Shown: positions 1-7,226, counted from the first letter of the stretch. The stretch is DNA of 20,225 nucleotides from 66-474 sp036568625 (GCA_036568625.1 DATCSF010000298.1:1-20225); one strand, 5' to 3'. Notes: a model not told the origin generated them from the letters alone. Made by a program: numbers and translations.

Positions 1-161
1 ATCCCGGTGTGTTCGTTCAAGCGAACCCGGTGCCAAGACAGGGGGGCCATGGCAGCCGCTGCGGTGCGTCCGAATATCTTACAGTCGGACCGGTACGGGC
101 TCTCCGCGGCAAACGATTGATACGGGGATGGATTTTTCAAGAAGAGCGAGCGCCATTGAAT

Positions 162-214
162 TTCCGTGTGCCGGAATCCCTGACAGTTCACACGTCGTTT
201 TCCGGCTCTGGAAA
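162..214 (+). promoter_or_regulatory. Paired imperfect dyads upstream of the sigma-54 promoter
   Basis: Two short inverted repeats of the form TTCC-N6/7-GGAA are seen: TTCCG/CGGAA arms at 162-166 and 172-176, and TTTCC/GGAAA arms at 199-203 and 210-214. Their centres are about 37 bp apart and lie roughly 65 and 105 bp before the expected transcription start. That is the usual distance for enhancer-binding activators of sigma-54 promoters. A role as activator sites is inference; short dyads also occur by chance. The rest of 1-246 holds no gene I can support. Confidence 0.25.
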
Positions 215-246
215 TGCATCCCATTGATACATGGAAGATTATTTTG

Positions 247-261
247 TGGCACAAAAGTTGC
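247..261 (+). promoter_or_regulatory. Sigma-54 (RpoN) -24/-12 promoter
   Basis: The sequence TGGCACAAAAGTTGC matches the RpoN consensus TGGCAC-N5-TTGC. The invariant GG (248-249) and GC (260-261) are separated by exactly 10 bp. Transcription would start near 272-273, leaving a leader of about 27 nt with a GGAG Shine-Dalgarno (287-290) before the ATG at 300. The upstream in-frame ATG at 231 lies before this promoter, which supports 300 as the real start. RpoN control of PEP-CTERM genes, together with the PrsK/PrsR two-component system, is known in exosortase-bearing bacteria. Confidence 0.72.
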
Positions 262-299
262 CGTGCCATAGAAGGGCTAACCGCGTGGAGGGACCTGCA

Positions 300-968
300 A
301 TGCGCGTACTTGGTTTTCTAGCGCTCACCGCGCTTTTCTCGGCCAACGCTTTTGCCGTGCCGATCCACTGGAACACATGGACATCCGCCTCGTCCGGTTC
401 CCTGACTGCGGGCAGTAGCACCGTGGCTGTCACGTTTGCCACGAGCAACTTCCACACCAACGTCGCGAATTATCCGTCATGGTCGCCGGCGAGTACCTTC
501 GCGGACGGCGCGCTTGTCGACAATGGTCCGGCCCAGAGCAACGGGATCATGCAGTTGATAGGCGGCACCTCCAGCCTGAACACCTTGACGTTCTCGACTC
601 CGGTTGTCGATCCGGTGTTCGCCATCTGGAGCCTCGGCCGGCCTGGCTTGGAAGCATCTTTTGACTTCGTCGGCATCGTCCCGCTGTTCGTTGCCGGAGG
701 GCCGAGCGCCGAGTACGGCGGCTCTGCCATCACTGTCTCTGGCAACGCCGTCAACGGCCAGGAGGGCAACGGTACGATTCGGTTCAATGGAACATTTTCG
801 AGCATCCAGTGGACCAATCCCGTCTCCGAGTTTTGGTACGGCTTCGATGTGGGTATTGCCAATGTTGGTACGCCTACCCCGGTGCCGGAGCCCGGCCAGC
901 TATTCCTGTTCGTTCTCGGGTTGGGCCTGCTGATCGGGTTTCGCGGCCTAGCGCGCTCGCGCGGTTGA
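300..968 (+). CDS. PEP-CTERM sorting-domain surface protein
   Basis: This 222-residue secreted protein has an N-terminal signal peptide (about residues 1-19, ending AFA before VPIHW). A Ser/Thr/Asn/Gly-rich, cysteine-free body follows, of the kind predicted to form beta structure. The C-terminus is a classic PEP-CTERM tripartite signal: VPEPG at about 195-199, a hydrophobic helix (LFLFVLGLGLLIGF) and a basic tail (RGLARSRG). Proteins of this class are cleaved and processed by exosortase in the inner membrane, and often accompany exopolysaccharide production. The body matches no function I recognise. The start at 300 is chosen over 231 because a Shine-Dalgarno and the signal peptide begin there, and because the sigma-54 promoter lies between the two. 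No exosortase gene is in the window, so the gene is an orphan substrate here. Confidence 0.87.
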   Translation: MRVLGFLALTALFSANAFAVPIHWNTWTSASSGSLTAGSSTVAVTFATSNFHTNVANYPSWSPASTFADGALVDNGPAQSNGIMQLIGGTSSLNTLTFSTPVVDPVFAIWSLGRPGLEASFDFVGIVPLFVAGGPSAEYGGSAITVSGNAVNGQEGNGTIRFNGTFSSIQWTNPVSEFWYGFDVGIANVGTPTPVPEPGQLFLFVLGLGLLIGFRGLARSRG

Positions 969-1115
969 CCTCGCGGGCAGGGGGGAGCCCCGCGCCGCGA
1001 CAAATTCGGTGCGGGACGGCCCCGAGCGCAAGCGGGAAGGAGCATCAGGGATGATGTGGACAATCCCGACCATGTCGTTGCGGGAATGGCGGGTCGGCGC
1101 CCGCCCTGCCAAAAG

Positions 1116-1140
1116 AAAACCCGCCTTGCGGCGGGTTTTT
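1116..1140. terminator. Bidirectional intrinsic terminator
   Basis: A perfect 10-bp stem (AAAACCCGCC, loop TTGC, GGCGGGTTTT) is flanked by an A-run on the left and a T-run on the right, so it can act on both strands. On the plus strand it follows the PEP-CTERM gene by about 150 bp. On the minus strand it follows rpmG by about 205 bp. The two transcription units converge on it. Confidence 0.8.
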
Positions 1141-1152
1141 CTCAACAGGCGG

Positions 1153-1173
1153 GGCCGCCTTGCGGCGGCCTTT
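1153..1173. terminator. Second GC-rich hairpin with TTGC loop
   Basis: A perfect 7-bp stem GGCCGCC/GGCGGCC with loop TTGC is followed by TTT on the plus strand. It stands 13 bp from the main terminator and shares its loop. It could be a back-up terminator, mainly for readthrough from one side, or a member of the hairpin cluster at 1116-1298. The T-run is short, so terminator activity is uncertain. Confidence 0.4.
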
Positions 1174-1233
1174 GCCGAGTAAAGGTACTGCATTCCGCGC
1201 TGCGCGCGGCTCCAAGATGACGTTCTGACAGAG

Positions 1234-1252
1234 GCGTGCGCTTTGCGCACGC
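1234..1252. repeat. Palindrome GCGTGCGC-TTT-GCGCACGC
   Basis: A perfect 8-bp inverted repeat with a 3-nt loop lies in the gene-free stretch between the PEP-CTERM gene and rpmG. It is part of a run of four hairpins. No T-run follows it, so a terminator role is unlikely. Confidence 0.5.
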
Positions 1253-1260
1253 ACAAAAGG

Positions 1261-1301
1261 CGTTGGATCCCGGACCACGGCTTTGCCGTGTCCGGGATGA
1301 C
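1261..1301. repeat. REP-like palindrome (GGATCCCGGAC ... GTCCGGGATGAC type)
   Basis: The arms at 1267-1281 and 1285-1298 pair over 14 bp with one bulged C and a TTT loop. Such GGATCCCGG...CCGGGATGACG elements are common dispersed intergenic palindromes in proteobacterial genomes. The unit lies 44 bp beyond the rpmG stop and could stabilise the 3' end of the rpmBG transcript. The gene-free stretch 969-1344 as a whole contains the four hairpins and no coding region I can support. Confidence 0.6.
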
Positions 1302-1344
1302 GCGATGGAAAGGCGTTTGCGCAACGCGCGAACGCGCCATCGCG

Positions 1345-1509
1345 TCACTTGATCTTGCCTTCCTTGTAGATCACGTGCTTGCGGACGACGGGGTCGTATT
1401 TCTTGACTTCCATCTTGTCCGGGGTGTTCTTCTTGTTCTTGTCGGTGGTATAGAAGTGGCCGGTGCCGGCCGTGGAAGTCAGGCGGATCTTGTCGCGTTT
1501 GCTGGCCAT
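1345..1509 (-). CDS. rpmG: 50S ribosomal protein L33
   Basis: This short gene encodes a 54-residue basic protein beginning MASKRDKIRL and ending KEGKIK. It carries the L33 signatures GTGHFYTTDKN and KKYDPVVRKH. L33 sits near the E site of the large ribosomal subunit. This copy has no CxxC pairs, so it is the zinc-independent form. It lies 13 bp downstream of rpmB, and its Shine-Dalgarno AGGAGG (1517-1522) abuts the rpmB stop, so the two are co-transcribed and probably translationally coupled. The length is typical of the family. Confidence 0.95.
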   Translation of the reverse strand: MASKRDKIRLTSTAGTGHFYTTDKNKKNTPDKMEVKKYDPVVRKHVIYKEGKIK

Positions 1510-1522
1510 GAGAGAGTCCTCC

Positions 1523-1759
1523 TTACACGCGCTCGCCGCGTGCGCGCAGGTCCGCGAGCACGGCGTCGATGCCGTTCTTGTCGATGGTGCGCAGGGCCTT
1601 GCCGGACACGCGCAGTTTCACCCAGCGGTTCTCGCTTGCGACCCAGAACCGGCGTTCGTGCAGGTTGGGCAGCCAGCGGCGGCGGGTCTTGTTGTTGGCG
1701 TGCGAGACGTTGTTGCCGGTGCTCGCACCTTTACCGGTGACCTGGCATACGCGTGCCAT
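1523..1759 (-). CDS. rpmB: 50S ribosomal protein L28
   Basis: This 78-residue protein begins MARVCQVTGK and has the L28 hallmarks VSHANNKTRRRW, LPNLHERRFWV and KLRVSGKALRTID. The length equals the usual gammaproteobacterial L28. A strong AGGAGA (1765-1770) precedes the ATG. It is the first gene of an rpmB-rpmG operon transcribed away from secB. The promoter at 1901-1929 gives a leader of about 135 nt that can fold, which may bear on ribosomal-protein feedback control. Confidence 0.96.
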   Translation of the reverse strand: MARVCQVTGKGASTGNNVSHANNKTRRRWLPNLHERRFWVASENRWVKLRVSGKALRTIDKNGIDAVLADLRARGERV

Positions 1760-1780
1760 GGCATTCTCCTCATGGTGATC

Positions 1781-1820
1781 CGCGTGGCCCGCGGAAGTTC
1801 GGCCCGGCTGGATCCACGCG
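1781..1820 (-). promoter_or_regulatory. Structured 5' leader of rpmB
   Basis: In the rpmB leader, complementary arms at 1781-1787 and 1814-1820 (CGCGTGG and CCACGCG) enclose a GC-rich loop. The stem ends about 10 nt before the Shine-Dalgarno. The placement could affect ribosome access, as in autoregulated ribosomal-protein leaders. A 7-bp stem in GC-rich DNA is only suggestive. Confidence 0.3.
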
Positions 1821-1900
1821 AATCGCCGGATTGGCCGCGTCGATCCCGCGTCGCGTCACGGGATGCCCGGAGGGCCGGGCCGGCTTGAAGTCAGCCGCAT

Positions 1901-1929
1901 AATATAGCAGGTGGCGGGGTGCGGAGCAA
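1901..1929 (-). promoter_or_regulatory. Sigma-70 promoter of rpmB-rpmG
   Basis: Read on the minus strand, this is TTGCTC-N17-TATATT: 5 of 6 matches in the -10, a perfect TTG at the -35 and optimal spacing. Transcription would start near 1894, about 135 nt before the rpmB ATG. The AT-rich -10 stands out clearly in this GC-rich sequence. Confidence 0.65.
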
Positions 1930-2007
1930 TCCGGAAGCGTGCATGAAACCGCATGGTGTGGGACAATCCCCGATCTTTGACCCTTTCCCAGCGGAGCTTG
2001 CAAGAAC

Positions 2008-2511
2008 ATGGCAGAAGAGACCCCGGCCCAGAGCAACGGCCAAGCCGCCCCCCAGATGCAGATGGCGCTGCAGAAGATTTACGCGCGCGACGTCTCGTTC
2101 GAGGTTCCGAATGCGCCCAAGGTGTTCCAGGAAGAGGGCCAGCCGCAGGTCCAGTTGAACCTCAGCCACAAGGCGACGCCGCTCGAGGGCGATAACTACG
2201 AAGTGGTGCTCACCCTGACGGTCACCTGCACCCTGAACGAGCGCACCGCGTACCTCGCCGAAGTGCACCAGGCCGGCGTGTTCTCGTTCGTGGGCTTCGA
2301 CCCGCAGAACCTGTCGGTGGTGCTGGCCACGTACTGCCCGAACGTGCTGTTCCCGTTCGCGCGGCAGGTCATTTCCGATCTGGTCCTGAACGGCGGGTTC
2401 CCGCCGCTGCTGCTGCAGCCGATCAACTTCGACGCCCTGTACGCCGAACAGCAGCGCCAGCAGGCCGGGCAGATCGGCCAGGGCGACGCCAAGCCCGCCT
2501 TGAACGCCTGA
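2008..2511 (+). CDS. secB: Protein-export chaperone SecB
   Basis: SecB is a tetrameric cytoplasmic chaperone that keeps secretory preproteins unfolded and hands them to SecA. The 167-residue product carries family landmarks: KIYARDVSFEVPNAP near residue 25, the acidic-hydrophobic core YEVVLTLTVT, ERTAYLAEVHQAGVF, and the C-terminal GGFPPLLLQPINFDALY. The N-terminal Gln-rich stretch and Ala/Gln-rich tail are variable regions. The length suits Xanthomonadales SecB. A GGAG (1992-1995) stands 12 nt before the ATG. gpsA follows after 4 bp; secB and gpsA are neighbours in many gammaproteobacteria. Confidence 0.96.
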   Translation: MAEETPAQSNGQAAPQMQMALQKIYARDVSFEVPNAPKVFQEEGQPQVQLNLSHKATPLEGDNYEVVLTLTVTCTLNERTAYLAEVHQAGVFSFVGFDPQNLSVVLATYCPNVLFPFARQVISDLVLNGGFPPLLLQPINFDALYAEQQRQQAGQIGQGDAKPALNA

Positions 2512-2515
2512 CGCC

Positions 2516-3532
2516 ATGTCTCGCGCGACGGTTGCCGTGCTCGGCGCCGGCTCGTGGGGGACTGCGTTGGCCGCACTGCTGTGCGGCAATGGCATCGCCA
2601 CCCGTTTGTGGGGGCGTGATGCCGGGGCCCTTGCGGATATCGCGGCCAGTCGCCGCAACCAACGCTATCTGCCGGACCTCGAACTGCCGGCGGAATTGGT
2701 ATGCGTGCCCGACTTGGCCGAAGCGCTGCGCGGCGTCGAAGCTGCGCTGGTCGCGGTGCCGAGCCACGCCTTTCGGCAGATGCTCGTCGAGGCCGCGCCG
2801 CTGCTGCCGGCCGACGCCGGCTACGCATGGGCGACCAAGGGCTTCGAGCCGGGCACCGGACGCTTCCTGCACGAACTGGTGGCCGACCGGCTGCCGGGGA
2901 CGCCGGCAGCGGTCGTGACCGGGCCCTCGTTCGCGCGCGAGGTCGCGGCCGGCATGCCCACCGCGGTCACCGTGCATTCCGGCGACGATGCGTTTGCGCA
3001 CCGCGTGGCGGAGATGCTGCACGGCAACGCCTTCCGCGCCTACTCCGGCAACGACATGCTGGGCGCCGAACTTGGCGGCGCGATGAAGAACGTGCTGGCG
3101 GTCGCCACCGGCGTCGCCGATGGCATGCAGCTTGGCCTCAACGCGCGCGCGGGCCTGATCACCCGCGGCATGAACGAGATGCTGCGTCTGGGCGGGGCGC
3201 TCGGCGCCAAGGCGCAAACCCTGATGGGACTTGCGGGTCTCGGTGACCTGGTGCTCACCTGCACCGGCGATCTTTCCCGCAACCATCGCTTCGGCGTCGC
3301 CCTTGGTCGCGGCGTACCGCTCAGGCAGGCCTTGGCCGATATCGGGCAGGTGGTTGAAGGCGCCGTCACCGCCGACGAGGTGATGCGGTTGGCCGATCGC
3401 CACGGCCTCGATCTGCCGATTTCCCGGCACGTACAGGCCGTGCTGCGCGGCGACCTGACCCCGACCGATGCGCTGCAATCGCTGCTGGCGCGCGAGCGCA
3501 AGCCCGAGTATCCCGAGAGCCTGTTCCACTGA
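2516..3532 (+). CDS. gpsA: NAD(P)-dependent glycerol-3-phosphate dehydrogenase
   Basis: GpsA reduces dihydroxyacetone phosphate to sn-glycerol-3-phosphate for phospholipid synthesis. The 338-residue protein has the dinucleotide-binding GAGSWGTALA (10-19), the two conserved lysines of the active site (K108 in WATKGF and K191 in GGAMKNVLA), GPSFAREVA (136-144) and GLGDLVLTCT (241-250). The start lies 4 bp after the secB stop with no clear Shine-Dalgarno of its own, pointing to translational coupling. The length is normal and the gene is complete. Confidence 0.96.
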   Translation: MSRATVAVLGAGSWGTALAALLCGNGIATRLWGRDAGALADIAASRRNQRYLPDLELPAELVCVPDLAEALRGVEAALVAVPSHAFRQMLVEAAPLLPADAGYAWATKGFEPGTGRFLHELVADRLPGTPAAVVTGPSFAREVAAGMPTAVTVHSGDDAFAHRVAEMLHGNAFRAYSGNDMLGAELGGAMKNVLAVATGVADGMQLGLNARAGLITRGMNEMLRLGGALGAKAQTLMGLAGLGDLVLTCTGDLSRNHRFGVALGRGVPLRQALADIGQVVEGAVTADEVMRLADRHGLDLPISRHVQAVLRGDLTPTDALQSLLARERKPEYPESLFH

Positions 3533-3565
3533 ATCCCTCGGGGATGCGGCGTTCCGTTCGAAGCC

Positions 3566-3687
3566 GCTGTCGTGAAAAGTCGGGCCACGGATGGCCGTTC
3601 CGGACTTTCAGGCTGCCAAAGCATCGTGGCTTGCACGCCATCGGACGGAGCAGCGTTCATGGACGGACGCACAAACATGGACGATCG
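3566..3687. repeat. Diverged copy (C) of the intergenic hairpin repeat
   Basis: The left part, GCTGTCGTG then AAAGTC then GGCCACGGATGGCC, aligns with copy A at 7110-7139 with few differences and keeps the inverted GGCCA/TGGCC arms. The right part ends in GACGATCG (3680-3687), the same end motif as copies A and B. The interior is about 18 bp longer and not clearly alignable. It fills most of the 203-bp gap between gpsA and the helicase gene, where I see no convincing promoter or gene. Confidence 0.5.
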
Positions 3688-3735
3688 CAAAAGTGCGCTA
3701 TGCTTGATCCTTTTAGGTAGCGGACCTTTCGGCGC

Positions 3736-6700
3736 ATGCAACACCGCAGCAACCAGGGCGAAGCACCGGTCGGACGCACCGCGGGGAGACCCGCGGCGAC
3801 GGCGTCGTTGCCGACCGAGTGGACGCGCCTGCTCGCGGCGGCGGGTGGCGAGGCCAGCACCGGTCAGGCCTCCACGCTCGGCTTCCTGCTGGAGCTGCTC
3901 CAGGACGAACCGCCCGTGTCGCGCATCGAGGTTGCGCCTGTGCTGCTGGAAATCGTGGCGAAAGGACGGCTCGGCCGCGCGATCCCGCTGGATTCGAAAC
4001 AGCTTCTGAACGCCGCCCTGTCCGAGGGCGAAACCCGCCTCGCGGCCAGCGTGCTGGGCCTGCCGCAGACCCAGCGCAAGGGTCGTACCTACGCGCACTT
4101 GGCCGGTTCGTTCGGCGATGCATTGCTGCGGGAAATCCTGGCCGGTTCGCCGAGCCTGCTGGGTGGGGTCGCCGGCCTGCGTTTGGCGCTGGGCAAACCG
4201 CGCCCGCTGGAATGGGGCTGGCAACTCGAGCGCGACGGTCGCCAGAAATTGTTGCCGAAGCTGCCGGCGCACCAGCGCCTGGTCCGCGTCGGCGGCTTGT
4301 GGTATCTCGATGCGGAACGCGCCGAACTCGGTCCGCTGGATGGCGACGCTGCCGAGATGGCGCTGATCGACGCGCCGCCGCTGGCGCCGGAGCACGCCCA
4401 ATCGCTGGCCGAACGCGTGACCGCTTTGCCCTGGGCCGCACACATTCCCGCCCCGCAGGCCTTCGACGCGGTGCAGCGTGCCGACCTCGCGCCCAAGCCC
4501 GTGATGATTTTCCAGGCGTTGACCCGACACGCGCGGATCGGCGCCGGCACGCCGCCGCTGGCCTACGCGCGGCTCGCCTTCGATTACGGTGGCGAACGCC
4601 TGCCTGGACGTGGCGGTGAGGCGGTCGTGCGCCGCGTCCGCAACGGCAAGTTGGTCGAAATCACGCGCAAGCGCGCCGAGGAACTGGCGCGGATGGAGCG
4701 GCTGGAAGCGTTCGGTCTCGCGCCCGCGGTCGATTGCGAAGGGCTGCCGTGGGACATGGCCGACGCGCTGCCGGAAGACGCCTGGGTGTTTCCCGGCAAG
4801 GGCTACGCGGGCGCGCTGGAAGTCAACACGCCGGCGCGCTGGCTGGGCCTGCGCGAAAAGCTGGAGCACGACGATTTCGCGGTCGAGTACGCGTCCAGTT
4901 TTCCGTTCGAAGTGCTGGAAGGTCCACCGCACTGGTACGGCGTCGCGCACGCCGACGACGGCGGCGAAGCGTTCGAGTTCGAGATGGGCATCGAGGTCGA
5001 AGGCAAGCGCGTCAACCTGTTGCCCACGGTGGCGCGCGCGCTGTCCGAACACACGCTGTCGCTGACTGCGCCCGAGAACGAGACCCGGGACGCAGTCTGG
5101 TATGCGCCGGTAGACGATCGCCGCCGTGTCGCGGTGCCGCTGGCGACACTGCGCAAGCTGCTGGCGCCGCTGGCCGAATACCTTGCACATCCGCGCGACA
5201 AGCTGCGCCTGCCGCGCGTGCAGGCCGGACGCCTGGAAGAATTCGAAAACGCGCTGCCGAAGAACGGCAAGCTGGATGCACCCAAGGACCTGACGGGCTT
5301 CACCACGCGGCTGCGTGATGCCGCGGAGCACGCCTCCGACGCGGTGCCCGAGGGCCTGGTCGGCGAATTGCGCCCGTACCAGCGCGAAGGCCTGCGCTGG
5401 CTGAACGCGCTGGCCGAGGCGGGCTTGGGCGGGGTGCTGGCCGACGACATGGGCCTCGGCAAAACCGTGCAACTGCTCGCGCACATCCTCGCCCTGAAGC
5501 AGAACTCGGCGCTCTCGCAACCCGCGCTGATCGTGGCGCCCACCAGCCTGATCCCGAACTGGCAGGCCGAAACCGCGCGCTTCGCGCCCGGCTTGAAGGT
5601 GCTGACCCTGCACGGACCCGAGCGGGTGAAGAGCTTCGATCGCCTTGCCGGCCACGACATCATCCTCACCAGCTACGCGCTGCTGCCGCGCGACCTGTCG
5701 GTGCTGCGCGAGCAACCGTTCGCGCTGGTGGTGCTGGACGAGGCGCAACAGGTCAAGAACCCGCGCACCCAGGCACGCCGCGCGCTGCTGTCGATCGGCG
5801 CGAAACGGCGCGTGTGCATGACCGGCACGCCGTTGGAAAATCATCTGGGTGAGTTGTGGTCGCAGGTCGATCTGGCGGTGCCCGGCCTGCTGGGCGACGA
5901 GGGTTCATTCCGCCGCCACTATCGCATCCCGATCGAACGCCAGGCCGACGCCGACTGCCAGGCGCGCCTCAATCAGCGGATCGCGCCGTTCATCCTGCGC
6001 CGCACCAAGGCGCAGGTCGTGAAGGAGTTGCCCGAAAAGACCGAGATCGCGCGCCGCGTGGTGCTCTCCGGCAGGCAGCGCGAGTTGTACGATTCGCTGC
6101 GCATCAGCCTGGGCGAGGAGGTGCGCGAAGTCGTGCGGCAGCGCGGCCTCGAACACAGCGGCATCATCGTGCTGGATGCCTTGTTGAAGCTGCGCCAGAC
6201 CTGTTGCGATCCGCGCCTGGTGAAGCTCGAATCCGCGCGCGGCGTGCGCGAATCGGCCAAGCTGGAACTGTTGATGGACATGCTGCCCGACCTTCTGAGC
6301 GAAGGCCGGCGCGTGCTGCTGTTTTCGCAATTCACCGAAATGCTGGCGCTGATCGCGCGCGAATTGAATCGCCGCCATCTGCACTACGTCACGCTGACCG
6401 GCGATACCCGCGACCGCGCCGAACCCGTGCGCAAGTTCCAGGATGGCGAAGTGCCGCTGTTCCTGCTGTCGCTGAAGGCCGGCGGTGTGGGGCTGAACCT
6501 GACCGCGGCCGATACCGTGATTCATTACGACCCATGGTGGAATCCCGCCGCCGAAACCCAGGCTGCCGACCGCGCGCATCGCATCGGCCAGGACAAGCCG
6601 GTGTTCGTGTATCGGTTGATCTGCGCCGATACCGTCGAGGAGCGCATCGAGGATCTGAAGGCGCGCAAGGCCGAACTGGCGCAAGCCGTGCTGGAAGGCG

Positions 6701-6765
6701 GGGGCACCCGCGACAAGCTGGCGTTCGACGAAACCGATCTGGATACGCTGTTCGCGGCGGAATAG
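3736..6765 (+). CDS. SNF2-family DEAD/DEAH-box helicase (HepA-like)
   Basis: This is a 1009-residue double-stranded-DNA translocase of the SF2/SNF2 class. The C-terminal half carries the whole motor. Motif I is DDMGLGKT (about 570-577), motif II DEAQ (about 668), motif III MTGTPLENH (about 695), followed by an HRRTK-like region, FSQFTEML, GGVGLNLTAADTVIHYDPWW (motif V) and DRAHRIGQ (motif VI, about 945-952). The N-terminal ~500 residues are a bacterial SNF2-associated region. I find no CxC...CxH SWIM zinc motif, which many bacterial relatives carry. Relatives are thought to act in transcription recycling or DNA repair; the precise role is unknown. The ATG at 3736 has only a weak ribosome site. 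The gene converges with the TPR gene, 28 bp apart. Confidence 0.92.
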   Translation: MQHRSNQGEAPVGRTAGRPAATASLPTEWTRLLAAAGGEASTGQASTLGFLLELLQDEPPVSRIEVAPVLLEIVAKGRLGRAIPLDSKQLLNAALSEGETRLAASVLGLPQTQRKGRTYAHLAGSFGDALLREILAGSPSLLGGVAGLRLALGKPRPLEWGWQLERDGRQKLLPKLPAHQRLVRVGGLWYLDAERAELGPLDGDAAEMALIDAPPLAPEHAQSLAERVTALPWAAHIPAPQAFDAVQRADLAPKPVMIFQALTRHARIGAGTPPLAYARLAFDYGGERLPGRGGEAVVRRVRNGKLVEITRKRAEELARMERLEAFGLAPAVDCEGLPWDMADALPEDAWVFPGKGYAGALEVNTPARWLGLREKLEHDDFAVEYASSFPFEVLEGPPHWYGVAHADDGGEAFEFEMGIEVEGKRVNLLPTVARALSEHTLSLTAPENETRDAVWYAPVDDRRRVAVPLATLRKLLAPLAEYLAHPRDKLRLPRVQAGRLEEFENALPKNGKLDAPKDLTGFTTRLRDAAEHASDAVPEGLVGELRPYQREGLRWLNALAEAGLGGVLADDMGLGKTVQLLAHILALKQNSALSQPALIVAPTSLIPNWQAETARFAPGLKVLTLHGPERVKSFDRLAGHDIILTSYALLPRDLSVLREQPFALVVLDEAQQVKNPRTQARRALLSIGAKRRVCMTGTPLENHLGELWSQVDLAVPGLLGDEGSFRRHYRIPIERQADADCQARLNQRIAPFILRRTKAQVVKELPEKTEIARRVVLSGRQRELYDSLRISLGEEVREVVRQRGLEHSGIIVLDALLKLRQTCCDPRLVKLESARGVRESAKLELLMDMLPDLLSEGRRVLLFSQFTEMLALIARELNRRHLHYVTLTGDTRDRAEPVRKFQDGEVPLFLLSLKAGGVGLNLTAADTVIHYDPWWNPAAETQAADRAHRIGQDKPVFVYRLICADTVEERIEDLKARKAELAQAVLEGGGTRDKLAFDETDLDTLFAAE

Positions 6766-6793
6766 CTTTCGGCGTCGTCAACGGCAGCGTGGT

Positions 6794-7105
6794 TCAGCGC
6801 TCGATCCGTTTCAGGAATACCCGCATTTCCTTCGCGGCCTGCACGTCGCCGTGCGCTTCGGCGATAGCGATCCCGCGCCGCCATGCCTCGGCGGCGGCTT
6901 GTGCTTCCCCCGATTGCAAACAGGCTTTGCCCAGCAGCTTCCATGCTGCGGAATAGTCGGCGTCGAAGTCGAGCGCGGCGCGCAATTGTGCAATCGCTTC
7001 GCTCGGATCGCCGGCTTCCAGCAGCGCCGCGCCCAGCGAATAGCGCAGCAGTGCGCCATCGCGAGGACCGCCGAGTTGAGCCTTCAGTGCATTGATCCGG
7101 GACAT
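6794..7105 (-). CDS. Small tetratricopeptide-repeat protein
   Basis: This 103-residue soluble protein has at least two TPR units: LRYSLGAALLEAGDPSEAIA with QLRAALDFDADYSAAW, and KLLGKACLQSGEAQAAAEAW with RRGIAIAEAHGD. The ending KEMRVFLKRIER is a capping helix. TPR proteins are protein-binding scaffolds and the partner cannot be read from the sequence. There is no signal peptide. The hairpin repeat copy A begins only 5 bp upstream of the start codon, so any transcript coming from the upstream glycosyltransferase gene passes through both repeats before this gene. There is no strong Shine-Dalgarno. Confidence 0.82.
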   Translation of the reverse strand: MSRINALKAQLGGPRDGALLRYSLGAALLEAGDPSEAIAQLRAALDFDADYSAAWKLLGKACLQSGEAQAAAEAWRRGIAIAEAHGDVQAAKEMRVFLKRIER

Positions 7106-7109
7106 GCGA

Positions 7110-7213
7110 GCTGTCGTGGAAAGTCAGGCCATGGCTGGCCGTTTTGGTCTCCATAAGCTTTGAGTGCTTCGGTTCATGATCGAACCTGGCGAAGCCGCGA
7201 TCACGGACGATCG
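7110..7213. repeat. Intergenic hairpin repeat, copy A
   Basis: The core at 7121-7213 aligns without gaps to copy B at 7227-7319 (offset 106 bp, 11 mismatches in 93 by my count, about 88% identity). Two structures are conserved. One is GGCCA-TGGC-TGGCC (7127-7140). The other is a longer hairpin, GATCG...GGC-GAA-GCC...CGATC (about 7178-7202), followed by GGACGATCG. The extra left edge GCTGTCGTG (7110-7118) is shared with copy C but not with copy B. Confidence 0.78.
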
Positions 7214-7226
7214 TACAAATGTATGG

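Noticed and set aside
9..227. A 72-codon open frame at the left edge
   Set aside because: There is no Shine-Dalgarno, no family resemblance and mixed composition. It ends just before the sigma-54 promoter region and is better read as intergenic DNA.
231..299. An upstream in-frame ATG for the PEP-CTERM gene
   Set aside because: It precedes the sigma-54 promoter and would put 23 polar residues before the signal peptide. The ATG at 300 has a Shine-Dalgarno.
1939..1967. Candidate secB promoter (GTGCAT-N17-GACAAT)
   Set aside because: Only 2 of 6 matches at the -35 and 4 of 6 at the -10; not distinct enough from background to list as a feature.
3040..5844. A 934-codon open frame on the minus strand across gpsA and the helicase gene
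   Set aside because: It runs antisense to two certain genes, has low-complexity Arg/Gln/His-rich content and no recognisable domain. Such frames arise from the strong third-position GC bias of the sense genes.
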